64,000 bases of DNA from contig JAIUCV010000282.1 of assembly GCA_026724425.1 (NCBI GenBank), positions 124,001 to 188,000 on the forward strand. Reading direction: 5' to 3'. This DNA is from Erythrophleum ivorense. Its lineage: Eukaryota > Streptophyta > Magnoliopsida > Fabales > Fabaceae. Below, piece by piece: positions 47,400 to 58,980 of the stretch; within the stretch, counting starts at the first letter, position 1, and every line of letters starts with the position of its first letter. The notes under the pieces are model-generated. The model ran no database searches. It had not been told where the DNA came from and worked only from the letters and a program-made list of their open reading frames with translations. The translations under genes were made by a program, and so were the position numbers.

Positions 47400-48354
47400 T
47401 AGGAAGCTTAGAATTTAATTTTTCTTGGACAGTTTTGGGAGCTTCCAAATACTTCAGACACCCTATAAAATCTTCTTGGCTCTCTTTAGTAAGAACTAAA
47501 GACTCCAGTGGAGAACTCATCAAGAGATTGCCTAGAATCACATTTTCTACTTCTTTCTCATTGTAAAATTTTTCTAATTCATCAAGAGGATCCTCTACCA
47601 GGGCCATTTGGAAGGTTACCTCTTGGTCATCTAGCATCACAATATTCTTCCCTTTTTCTGCTCTTTGCTCATAATTCCCCTCAAATTGCACATAACCCTT
47701 TGGCAACTCTTCTTCACTCCTTAAATTAATTCCATTATAATTTTCTTCATCTTCTATTCGAGGAGTAGTTACCAAATCACTTAAAATACTCTCTTATGAA
47801 CAATTAGAGATGACATTGGCTAGTTTGCTTATTTGAATTTCCAATTTTCTAATTATGTCATCTTGCTTGGCTATGAAGGCATCTTGCCTAGCCATACAGG
47901 AATCTTACTTATCCATATAGTACCTAATCATTTCTTCCAAGTTAGGATTATGCTCTTGAACATGAATTTCATCTTGTAATTAGCAATTGGAAGGTTGGGA
48001 AGGGATTGCATATGATGAAGAAATTTGACCCCGATTCCAAAAATAATTTTGTTCATGATTCCAACTAGGAATATATGTGTTATCACAAAAATTATTTGTA
48101 TTCCTATTAAAATCATGCTCCATCTGTGCATTTTCTACAGAATATGGGCACTGCTCTCCATAGTGACCTCCACAATTATCACAAGTCATGAACAAGTATT
48201 GAGAGTCACTAACATGAGCAGTATAACTAGTGTTCAAATCAGAGTTATCAAACCTCCTACCATGTTCTACCATTTAAGCTATCAATTTGGTCATGATATC
48301 AAATTTATACTCACTAGTTGCCCCATTTGTTATCCAAGGGTAATCCATAATTAA
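47400..48354 (-). pseudogene. gag: Athila-like gag, carboxyl half
   Basis: On the minus strand 48273-47980 encodes a zinc-knuckle block, CDNCGGHYGEQCPYS, then Asn/Tyr/Trp-rich sequence. This is the conserved carboxyl region of Athila/Tat-type gag. Frames then shift. A heptad-like IIRKLEIQISKLANVIS stretch follows, then a frame open from 47775 that includes NGINLRSEEELP (family consensus ITLRSGKEL). A stop lies in the frame near 47795. The amino half of gag is absent: only about 270 bp separate the zinc-knuckle frame from the primer site. The frame runs in phase into the CATAA target site of the inserted LTR and stays open beyond it. Confidence 0.85.
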
Positions 48355-48526
48355 AAACAAAAATAATCAAAAAAAAAACTGAATACAAATATCAACAACT
48401 CCAACACAAAAAAACAAAACACAAATCAAAAGACTTAAAATAAAAATAACAAAAATACAATGAACAAAGCTTGAGTTTAGATTAAGTGAGTTTGGTATTA
48501 ATATTAGCAAAGACTTAGTGAACAAA

Positions 48527-48544
48527 TCCCCGGCAATGGCACCA
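48527..48544 (-). other. Primer-binding site, tRNA-Asp type
   Basis: The plus strand reads TCCCCGGCAATGGCACCA, matching 16 of 18 bases of the 3' end of plant tRNA-Asp (TCCCCGGCAACGGCGCCA), six bases from the LTR edge. A tRNA-Asp primer is typical of Athila-type elements. Confidence 0.9.
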
Positions 48545-48550
48545 AAAACT

Positions 48551-50142
48551 TGTTTCTTTCTTTTTGAAAGCGTATATGCAAGTATACGTATCGCAATAGT
48601 AATAAAGTGATGAATAGAGTATCATTCCCACGATGATTTATCGCTAAGTTAATTGCTAAGTACTAAGATTGTGCACCTTAATCTAAATCAAGTTAATAAT
48701 AAAAAGGTGATATGAAATTAAACTAAACTAAAGATATAAAAAAAATGAGAGACACCATTCTAAATAAAATTGAAAAGTAAAATGATTTGAGATTATGACT
48801 TTCCCTAGCATTTCATATGAACTAATTACCTCTCCTTATCTTGCTCTTAATGTCATTAATAGCCTAGGACTCTAATTTACCTATAAGCATCTTCCGAATT
48901 ACATATAGGCATTCCCCTAAACTAATTCATAATTCCTTATGTAATTAAATTAGAGGCTTAATCAAGAATATGTACTAATATGGCTATGTAAGGCCAGTAG
49001 GTATATTCCTATCCTACAAGCGAATCAATCCACTCAACATTGCAAATTTCATGAACCCACACTACACAATCCATGATCAAGTCCTAAAATCCCTTTTCCA
49101 AGTTCATTTAGGTTACCCAAATCATCTAATGATTTCCACACACTTAGAAGCATGAAGCATAAGGATTGAGTAATTAAATCATATCATTAATTGCAAATAA
49201 AGAGAGTAGAGTAAATACAACATATTACAAGCTAGAGTTCATCACAATCCCAAATCAACAAGTTTAGCTTATAACTACAGGAAATACCAACATTAAGAAC
49301 AGAGCATAAATCAAATAGGCAAAGAAATACAAGAAAAAGCAAGAGAAGAAGAGAAAACTGAATTAATCGGTGAATCTTCCTCAAACTCAAGCTTCTTCCA
49401 TGGCATTTGAAGCTCCAAACCCTTCTTTTCCTTCTCTAAAACCTTCAGAATGGTGGCCTCCTTGGAAAAAGTGTTGAAAACCCTTAAAAACGCGGCTAAA
49501 AAAATGGTGTGTCTTGTATTTTTTACAAACTGCACTGCGGTGGCGGTCAAAAGCGCTGCAGCTCAAATGAATTTTTTTTAGTAGCGGTGAAAAGCACCGT
49601 GGTGCAAAATTTTACGCCGTGGCTAAATTAGCTTCTGTTTCTCCAGGAGCCACGGCACTTAAATTTGTCACCACGGCGTTGCATTTTCTTTAGCAGCAAT
49701 TTTGAGCGCCATCTTTTGTTCTTTTGTCTTTTCTTCTTTTTTTCTTCTTTTTTTCTTCTTTTTCTTTTTCTTTTTCTGTTTATCCTTTTTCAACAAATCT
49801 TCTTAATGTTTGTTGCTTTGCATGCCAACACTTCTAAAATTGTTTCTTTATAATTGTAACCCTACAAAAGTATAAAATTCATCTAATTAATATTTATAAA
49901 CTAGTAACAAAAGTTAAATAATTTAACAACCTAAAAATCTAGATAAAAACATAAAATACTATTTATTCTTAACTAATTCAAAAAATTAACTCAAAATCAA
50001 AGAAATAAAACCAAAACTTACTAAATATTAACTTGGTTAAAATTTAGTAATTTTATATATAAAAAACATAAAATAAGTTCAATATTCATGTGATAAGTCC
50101 CTTAAAATATTAAGAAAATCATGATAACTTAAAAACTTATCA
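48551..50142 (-). repeat. Athila-like 5' LTR
   Basis: 1592 bp, partner of 36499-38053. It is longer mainly because of an extra CACGGC-containing stretch near 49650-49680. Confidence 0.95.
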
Positions 50143-50581
50143 AAGATATAATCACACATAGACAGTTGATGATCCCAAACACAATATGTATTTCAGTTCC
50201 TTTAAGTGATTGGATGATTTTCCTTACTTCTATATTTTCTTGTACACTAAAATTTAACTATAGGATGGTATTAGTTGTTGGTAATTTGTTATTACTAGTT
50301 GTATTTGGTAATATTAGTATGTAATTTGTTGTTATTAGCTATAAAGAGAGGGCTTAAGCTCGGGGAATTTCTGCTTTTACGCCATTGTGCTGTTGGTTTT
50401 TTCATTAATATAAAACTTGCTTTAAAAAAATATATCTAAAATTTGACCAAATCCTAGTTATCTAACTTCAAATCATTGTTATTTCATTTTGTAGTACTTT
50501 TCGAATGCATATTGCAAAGAATACTCTGATACTCAGATAGATGAACCTAGAGAAGAGTGGTCTCAATATGTGTTCCAATAG
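50143..50581 (+). pseudogene. Ulp1-like protease, carboxyl end (second CACTA)
   Basis: Codons resume at the target duplication with KDIITHRQ. After a putative intron whose acceptor TTTTGTAG ends at 50494, the last exon reads YFSNAYCKEYSDTQIDEPRE, an EEWSQYVF block and a stop at 50579-50581. This matches the usual end of CACTA Ulp1 proteins, in which a YS/T-x-EEIDEVR-x-EW block precedes the stop. It directly joins the CACTA terminal region that starts at about 50590. Confidence 0.7.
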
Positions 50582-50589
50582 TGTCTTTT

Positions 50590-51192
50590 GGTTTTTATTG
50601 GACACATATTGTAATTGAACTTTTATAGAACATGCCATGTTTTGTATTTAATCTTTTGGGTATTACTAATCTTATAGATTTGAATTTGAATATTTAATAT
50701 TATTCATATGACAAATTAGTTAAAAAGGTTCTTATTTTATTGTTTTGGAATTGAGCAGGTTCACAAAAAATAGCCAAAAAAACAAAAAAGAAATTCATAG
50801 TTATCTATTTTTTGTCCCAAATCTGTCTGAGAAGCACAATGAATTCCATCCAAAATTTGCTTGAAAAATATTTTTATTTATGTATGAAATTCATCTAAAA
50901 TAAATAAATTTTATAAATATAATTATTTATTTTGCTTGGAATCCGTCTCTAAATTAGTCATACTATTCAAAATACTGTTCTTACAAAAATACGTCAAAAA
51001 CAATTTTTTCTGTCCAAAAATTTGTTTGAAATTAATTTCGAACAAATGTTTGGAAGAAAGTAATTTTGTAACAAGGCTTTCACGAATAGAATATATTCCG
51101 TCTGAAAAAAAAAATTTGTTTGAACTCCATCTAAAAACAATCTAAAACTCGTCTCAAATTTGTCTAAAATGCTATCTGAAAAGTGACTTGAC
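50590..51192 (+). repeat. Terminal region of the second CACTA
   Basis: Reverse complement of the left end of the first CACTA (21640-21385 and 18465-18030) without the inserted LTR. It is rich in TTTGTCTGAAATT-like subterminal motifs. The last about 15 terminal bases are not recognisable. Confidence 0.85.
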
Positions 51193-52632
51193 CATCTTTG
51201 CTTCCCTTGCATATATCAGTTCCTTCTTCCCTATTTTCTTATCAATTCTCATTCATCCTATCGCTTAGTGCTTACCAATTTGTTTTTCAATGAAATATGT
51301 TTTATCAATCCCTATCTTCTATGGCCAAATATGTTTATAACTCATAATTTTTTCAAGAGATTCTTCCACTTAATGGAATAATCTTTTCGGATGGATTCTC
51401 CCTTTTGACTTGTGCTTGTAACAATATAATTCAACCAAATTTCAATAGAGATATTATCTAATTTACTAAAAAGAAAATTGTAAAATAGTTCCTTATCAAA
51501 AATCCAACTTATGAAAGGGAAAAATAAATGCATATTGCTACATGAAAATTTCTTGTCCTCAAAAGAAAGGTAAATATTCAAGAAAAAAACCAATACTAAT
51601 TATATATTCTCATAAACCATCTACGTAATGATATAGTAGTTTTTTCAAAGTCTTCAGTTAATTTTGTACTACCCAATATTATAATATTGACATTGACATC
51701 AGTTATTATCAAATGAGAAGAAAATATTTTTTATCTTTAAATATGGTATGTGTTGTTGCACTGTCTATAAAATATATGCCTTTGCTATTGATCTTGTGTC
51801 CAGTCAAAGAATGGAAAATACCAATATTCTTCATTAAAAGAAACAAAGTATATTATAAGAGATTTAGCACTCATAAATAAAATATATGAAAAATACACTC
51901 AAGTAAAACACACCAAAAACAAAAAAACATAAAAATATAACTTCAAATATTCTTAATATTTCCATTCCTAATTTATCGTGATTCTTGATATTACCATAAT
52001 AATTATCATGAAGAATATGATAATTTTCATTCATTAAATGATATAAAGGGCGATGAAAGAGACCCAAAATAAAAGAATTTAGTCCGAAAGATTAATTGGT
52101 TTTTCAATAACTAAATCGTACTATATTATGTGTAGCTCTTCAAAAATTAACACACTATATTTTCATATATATTATTACTATAAATTTGTTTTACTCTTTC
52201 ATAGTATCACTTACTTTAATACTGATACTCTAGGAGCATACTCAAAGTATGAAATGTTGAGTAATTAAGTTTCTCTACACATATATTTTCAATCGAGAGT
52301 TAATTTCAAATAAGGATGAGTTACATTCAGCCACAATTTTAAAAATTTGCAAGAAAACCTTATATATGATAGCTCTCCTTTTGAAAATGATCTATGGTGC
52401 ATGTATTCCTCTTCAAATTATTCCAAGAACTACGGGCCTATTTATTGAATATTTATCGAATTCTTTATGAAATTTGCTAGAAATAAAAAATGAACATTTT
52501 TTGCCTTTTGTAGGAATGTTTAAATTTTTTTAAAATTATTTTTAAGATTGATAATAATAAAATGGACACAACATCAAATACTTGTGATATATGTATATAT
52601 ACATATATAAAATGTTACATATAAAGAAGTTA
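51193..52632. other. AT-rich intergenic DNA, nothing recognised
   Basis: No coding motif, LTR edge or terminal repeat seen. Open frames such as 51342-51593 (minus) are low-complexity and unrecognised. Confidence 0.6.
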
Positions 52633-52860
52633 TACTACAAAAAAGGGGTCTCTTTTTGGCCATTTATTTGCTTTTAGTGGTCGCTGAATGAATCTAGTGG
52701 TGGTTAATTGGCTGCCACTATTACACCCATTAAGAGGCATTTCGTAGTGGTTTTTTCCAATTGCTAGAATAACTACTGCTAATTTTAGATAGCAACTAAA
52801 ATTAATTATCAGCAACTGAAAAATTGCCACTAATTGTTATCACAACGATTTTCTGTGAGA
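52633..52860 (+). repeat. CACTA-like end or MITE
   Basis: Starts TACTACAAAAAAGG, one base off the CACTACAAAAAA terminus of many plant CACTA elements. Alternating GTGGTTxxTTxGC and GCxACTAATT-like motifs on both strands follow for about 220 bp. No opposite end was found. Confidence 0.5.
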
Positions 52861-52968
52861 ATTAAATTTGTGTTTTGCTAATTACAACTTATTGATTTTA
52901 CGTGTGTGTATTTATATATTTATATTAAATATATACCTGATTATACACAAACACACACACATACAAAA

Positions 52969-53291
52969 TATTGGAATCATTTTTAACATTATCAACTATT
53001 GTTAAATCATCAAATATATTTAAGGTAATTGTTAAAGAAATATTCAATTTATATATTAATTGAAAATTAAAATTGTCAGTACTAAAAAAATTATTAGCTA
53101 TTGTGTATAATGTTCAACTAAACATCTCAAATTAGAAAATACTACAACTATAAATCATTTCCTAACTATTTGGTATATGACTTGAAAAAAATAAAGGACG
53201 TGACTCACATATTATTTTCTTTAAAGGAAAAAAGACGTTGAATATTTTAAGGGAATGAGGTTTTCCTGCCAAAAAAATGGATTCTTGGGAC
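52969..53291 (+). repeat. Direct repeat copy 1 (about 320 bp)
   Basis: Begins TATTGGAATCATTTTTAAC. It recurs at 53761-54075 in the same orientation with moderate divergence. The offset is 792 bp. Confidence 0.85.
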
Positions 53292-53760
53292 ACAAAATAT
53301 AGCTTTTTGACACTTACACTTTAATTAAAAAATGTATCATATAAATGCTCTACCACCAAAACATTTTTCACAAATATTTTTTTTATTTTTTTTAAAACGA
53401 CACGGACTGACATAGTCTATAATTCACGAAAATTTAGGAAAGTGCGTTCCTTCCATCATGAATTTCATTTTTTGTTATTAAAAAATTATTTTAATTAAAA
53501 ATTAAAATATTTTTATTATTCAATATTAGAAAATTGAATTACTTTAAAAAAATTTACATGTTACACCTTGAATTAATTTATAAGATTTCAAATCATATAA
53601 GATAAAAAAATTATATCTTTAGCTTTAAATTATACAAAACAAAAAAATTTACACAGTTGTTTATTTTATATACTAAAATAATTTACATGGTTGAGTGAGA
53701 CTAAAAAAATTTACATGCTTCTTTCCTAAATATAAAATAAACCATGTAAAATTTAATTGA

Positions 53761-54075
53761 TATTGGAATCATTTTTTAACATTATCAACCATTGTTAAAT
53801 TATCAAATATATTTAAGATAATTGTCAAAGAAACATTCAATTAATATGTTAATTAAAAATAAAAATTGCTAATATTGGAAAATTATTAACTATTGTGTAT
53901 AATTTTCAACTAAAAAACCTAAAATAGAAAATACTACAAGTACAAATTATTTTCTAATTATTTGATACATGACTTGAAAAACATGAAGGACATAAATCAC
54001 ATACTATCTGCCTAAAAAATGTCAAATATCTTGAGGGCATGAGGTTTTCATGCAAAATAAGGTGGATTCATGGGA
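53761..54075 (+). repeat. Direct repeat copy 2 (about 320 bp)
   Basis: Partner of 52969-53291. Shared blocks include TAACATTATCAAC, TTAACTATTGTGTATAAT-like and GAGGTTTTC, which end both copies. Confidence 0.85.
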
Positions 54076-54639
54076 TCGTGAACCATATAATAACAAAAAA
54101 TGAGCATGGTGGCTAAACGCGATCTGCATGTCAGTTTGCTTTCAAGCATACTTATTTCTCTTTCGTTTTGACTTACATTTCCATCCACTAGTGTATCAAA
54201 GTACACCTCTTTCTGTCTTGAGTTTCATTCAACATAACTGCTTTAAATAAGATATGAAAGAAAGGAGATAAGAAGATACAAATGTAATAACCCACATATT
54301 TTGGGAACTTAAAATAATAAAAATAAATAAATAAAATAAAAAAATTAAGATGCAATGTCCATGAAAACTTAAGAATTTAAATAACTGAAATTAATAATAA
54401 TATAAAAATTTAATAAAATAAAATATTATCAAGAACTTAAATAATTAAGATTTAAAGTAACAAAAATTTAATTAAAAGAATAATTTAGAGTAATAAAATT
54501 GAAGACTTCAACAAAAATTAAAATTTTAAAAGAATAAAATGAAACATGAGCTTACCATAACCCAAATAGCTGTCACCTTCCCTCACAATTCCATGATCTG
54601 TGTTCTAACTTAACTAAAGCCACTTTTATCATTTTCTAC

Positions 54640-55500
54640 TTTTTATTTCTACCCACCTGATCGCTGTTGAGGTTTCTGCCAGGGAGGCTCAAATTGCAAT
54701 TTTGAGAGACTTTATTCCAGTCTTTGCACTTTTCTTATTTACCCGAGGGCCCCTCTGATGTTTTCTCAACAAAACCACATGCAAGCATTTGATATCTGTC
54801 TCGAAGCTTCCCCTGCACGCCTGAAAATTCCCTCTGCGAGTTCAGGGTCAGCCTTTAAAGCTTCTCATCTAAGTATTCATCTCTGTTGCTGGTTAGTTCT
54901 GTCCGTGGGAAGATTTCCTTCCTTCCTTATCTGGCCTTTGGTGCTTTGTCCCTCTCTATCTCCATTTCTTTGAACCTGTACGTTCATACTCTGTTGCCGT
55001 CATCTCTCTCTTGCCCTCGGGTGAGCTACAACGTTTCTTTCGTGGTCCCTTCGAGTTGTTGCAACTTTACCATTTGGATCGGGACCAGGGTGCTTTCTCA
55101 AGTTTCTGACTCTGCGTTTTTCTAAAATTCAAGTGAGAGAGTGGTTCTTCATCCTTATTTTACTTTGATTTTTGGCCCTCACTGTTGATATCTTGGGCTC
55201 TGAAATTCTAACAGCAGACCCCTTTCATTTTGCTTCCTCATTCTTGTTTCAGTGCTGCCATTTTCAGCCGAGCCTCTGTGGTGTTGTGGTTGTTCTTTTC
55301 CTGGTGTTTCATCTAAGCTACAGGGTGCTTAACCGAAAGGTTGTGTGGGACTTTCCATGAGTTGTGGTGGCTTGGGCAAACTGTAGAGAAAACCCACCGA
55401 TTTTGTAAACTTCTTTCCTTCATTTTACTGGGTCTTGTATCTCTTTTTTCTTCTAATATCTAATGGCTCAATCTACTCTATTCTTATCCTTAAAAAAAAT
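54640..55500 (+). other. GC-richer island with a tail-like A run, possible retroposed 3' end
   Basis: Base composition changes sharply from AT-rich flanks to mixed sequence with CTCTGT/CTGTTG-rich runs. The plus-strand frames (54758-54973, 54886-55125, 55172-55360) are short and share no recognised domain. The island closes with a T-rich TTGTATCTCTTTTTTC stretch and an eight-A run near 55491, a pattern seen at the 3' ends of plant LINEs. TCACCTTCC occurs at about 54574 and 55510 but does not abut the A run. It could also be an untranslated host exon. Uncertain. Confidence 0.35.
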
Positions 55501-57880
55501 TCCAGTGCCTCACCTTCCGAATTTGTCGCTGCTCTGTTCTTGTGAAATACAGACTGCAGTGTGGCTTATGGTTGTTTGGGCTGGCAGTGGAGTGAAGTAG
55601 TGCAAGATAATTTCTATGATCTTGTAAATTTTAAATCAGGGAAAATCCTAGAGTAATAACTAATTAATCTAGATATTAAAATAGGATAAACTTGATATTA
55701 GCTGAGGTGCAAGTATGCACCATTTCACAACTCTTGGACACTAACATTATTTTCAAAGCCTTATAAGTGGTAATTTAAATCTTCTAAATAAACTAAGTCG
55801 CTGCCAACACTAGGAAGAGCAACAGATCAACTAAGTTAAATATTAAGTTAGAACAAGTGCTAGAGTAAAAATTATTTGTAGAATTTAACTAAGTAGAAAT
55901 TATCATAAATACCAACTTCACAGTTTAAAAGTTAAACAATGGAAGTAGTAAATCAACTTAAGTTGATTAAACAAGTTAAAAGTTACTTAGGAAATTTAAT
56001 ATGTAGAAAAATAACAAATTATGATAGAATAATAAATTAGGACAACTAATCAATGGGCAAGGACAAACTGACTAAGTAAAATAAAAGAAGGGAAAATGAA
56101 TGAAGTTCTTGAAATTGAAGGAATTGTGTTGATTGTTTTAGGAGATATTTTGAGTAATTTTATGGAAAAGTGTGACGATGGTTAGTGTTGGAAGAATTGA
56201 TAACCCTTCAATAAGTACTATAAGTAGATTATAAAGCATGAAACATTTTGCATGTCTATTGGAATGGACAGCTTAAATAGAGTTTCCTTATGTTTATACT
56301 ATTAATGATAATAGATCTTCAATTGTATAAGAAATGGTATGATGATTAAAGGTTTCATATTGGGAAATTTGAGAAACAATGATTTTGCCTCAATATGCTT
56401 TTATGGTATTATTTAAGTGTTATGATTTTGAAATACTATACTACTAATAATGCTATTTACTTTTCAAATCACTTACTTTGGAAAATTTTGAATATGAACT
56501 AACTTTGTTTAACTTTAGTATGTGATATATATATAGACACACACATATGTATATAATGTAGGATTGTGCAAAACGTTGGTTGCTACTGTAGTCTTGTTAG
56601 CTCTCAATGCACCTTAGATATTTTTATGTTTTTGTGATTGAGTACATGAAAGGTGCTGAGCTAAATGCTCTGGGAATGTTCAGGGCCTATAATGATAGTG
56701 ATAAGTAGGGACATTGATAAGAGTCTTACCTATGATTCTCACTTACAATGCCTTGAAATTAATATGTAATAATTTATCTTTGTGGGCTGTGTGCCCACGT
56801 TAGTACACACATGTTAGAGCTTAAAGATTTGTAGGACCTTTCTAATGAAGTATTTTTATTAAATTGTTTTTAGTATAACAATCATTTTTTATTAGGCATT
56901 AAATTCTTAAATACTTTAATTTCATTTTTAATTCTGTTATCTATTTTGATTATTTTTCATGATTATCTCCTATTAATTTTTCATTTTGATTTAAATATTA
57001 TATACCTATACATTCCTTGTATTTTATTTTATTAATAACATAATGAACCAATTTTCTATTAACTCAAATCTTTTAACTTTTTATTTATACCAATTATTGC
57101 ATACCTCTTCTATTTAAAGATTTATAAATTTGAATTTTTTTAAAAAATATTTCATGCCTGTCTATACTTGAAGTTTTTGATAATTAGTATGATGTCAAAA
57201 CTTATTTTCAATTGAAAAAACTTTATGCCTACTTATCCTTTTAGTTTTCATACTTTATCACATACTCACTAAGTATTGCAATTCATTCCATTATTTATTT
57301 TTGCAAATAGGAACTTGCGTCCAATGCTCCATGTAGTTCAAAAGGGTTGTTAGTGAAGAACCAGTGGTAGGTTTGTTTGGTATTATTAAACTATTATTTT
57401 TGTATGTATGGTTGTACTCTGAAGTTTGTCCTACATACTTTAGGTAGAATCCTTACCTATTAGTTATGTCTTTATATTGATTGATGACAGAGAGCAGAGC
57501 TCTCTTGTTGTATGTAAGGTTGGATAGAATTGTAATTAGATTTAAGGCCCTCTTGTTGGAAGGGGTTATATTAGGAATTACCTTTTTCTAGGTAATTGTT
57601 TTTCGGTGAATTATGTTATTTGTCTTGGCCACTTATTCCTTAATTTGTTAGAGAATCTAAGAAGAAAGATAGAAGGATTTATAGAGTGAAATGTATACCA
57701 TAAGAATTGACCCCTCATAGTTTTTGTTTAAGTATAGATTAATTTTAAGTTATAGAGATTTGATAAATTTATGAACTTTATTGTGTATTGGTGGTAAGAA
57801 AAGAAGTTTTATTAAGTGAATGGAAATAGATACAGAAATTTTCATCACAAAATTCATCTTTAAACATGTAATATGACATT
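55501..57880. other. AT-rich intergenic DNA, nothing recognised
   Basis: No coding domain, LTR or terminal repeat recognised. Confidence 0.55.
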
Positions 57881-58980
57881 GTCATGGAAATTTTGTATTA
57901 GAGACGAAACTTTCCATTTGGAAGTCTACTTGTGTTTGGAGAAATGACATAGTTCAACATTTCATTAAAGATGGAATAATGTATCTCTATTTTTATCTCT
58001 AAATATGAGGAATGAGACGACACCATTCTTATAAAATTTAAAGATGAATGTTCATTTCCATCTTTGATTCCATCTTTAAATCCCACTATTTGTTACAAAT
58101 TTTACTTTTCCCTAATTCAAAAACCTTGTGCATGAAATTTCCACTTCAGTCAACTAGTTCAATTCCTTTCTCATTTTCATTAAACCATTACTCCTAACTA
58201 CACTCTCCCAACATTTCCAACCATAACAAGTCAAACACCCACTGTATTTGACCGTCTCTAACCTGACCCCTTCAAAGGTGTGTTGTATTCTCTTTTATTC
58301 CATTTTTGTCTCTTGCTCTACAATTTTTTTGATCTTTTGTCTCTTTCTTTACAAATTTGGCTTCCCCCTTATTTGTGCAACACCCATCCCCTTCAAAAAG
58401 CTTGATTTTTTTTATGGTTGTGTTATTCATGTCATAGAAATTTTGCATTAAAGATGAAACTTTCCATTTGGAAGTCTACCCATGTTTGGAAAAATGATGT
58501 GGTTCAATATTTCATTAAAGATGGAATAATGTGTCTCTATATATGAGGAATGAGACGACACCGTTCTTATAAAATTTGGATATGAATGTTCATTTCCATC
58601 TTTGATTCCATCTTAAAATCCCACTATTTGTTACAAATTTCACTTTCTCCCATTCAAAAACCTTGTGCATGAAATTTCCACTTTATTTTCCTTGTCGAAT
58701 TGTCGAATTGTTCAATTACTTTCTCATTTCATCAAACCATTGCTCCTGACTACACTCTCCCAACATTTCCAACCATAACAAGGCAAACACCCACTATGTT
58801 TGACCATCTCCAACTCGACCCCTTCAAATGTATGTTGTATTCTCTTTTACTGCATTTTGCCTCTTGCTTTATAATTTGTTCGATCTTTTGTCTCTTTCTC
58901 TACAAATTTAGCTCCCCCCCTATTTATGTGACACGCTTCCCCTTCTAAAAGCTTGATTTTTTCTAGGGTTGTGTTATTCA
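57881..58980 (+). repeat. 550-bp tandem duplication
   Basis: 57881-58430 and 58431-58980 align end to end at an offset of 550 bp. Both begin GTCATxGAAATTTTG and end TTGTGTTATTCA. There are scattered substitutions; one copy lacks a short stretch near 58540 and the other one near 58690. Open frames in the two copies differ, so coding is unlikely. Confidence 0.92.

Larger units (their letters stand above)
36499..50142 (-). mobile_element. Athila-like Ty3-gypsy element, complete ends, gag-only
   Basis: Two similar LTRs (36499-38053 and 48551-50142) are flanked by the perfect target duplication AAGAT (36494-36498 and 50143-50147). A tRNA-Asp-type primer site lies just left of the right-hand LTR and a purine tract (minus strand) abuts the left-hand LTR, so transcription runs leftward. 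The only coding matter is a gag-type frame at 48354-47400 that continues at 40796-40648. No protease, RT or integrase is present. A family-L solo LTR (40797-47394) lies inside. Without it the element is about 7 kb and non-autonomous. Confidence 0.93.
30255..51192 (+). mobile_element. Second CACTA element, deletion derivative, heavily interrupted
   Basis: It starts CACTACTAGAAATTT at 30255 with an end matching the right end of the first CACTA in reverse. It finishes at about 51192 with the reverse complement of that element's left end (the blocks at 21480-21640 and 18030-18460 are recognisable at 50600-51190). The right TIR itself is degenerate. Plus-strand coding relics between are a transposase-associated domain and a Ulp1-like tail. 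The body is split by a solo LTR nest (31097-35383) and an Athila-like element (36499-50142). Without these only about 3 kb remains, so it is a non-autonomous derivative. Confidence 0.82.

Noticed and set aside
54574..55518. TCACCTTCC repeats as a target duplication of a LINE
   Set aside because: The right copy does not abut the A run and no LINE coding region is present.
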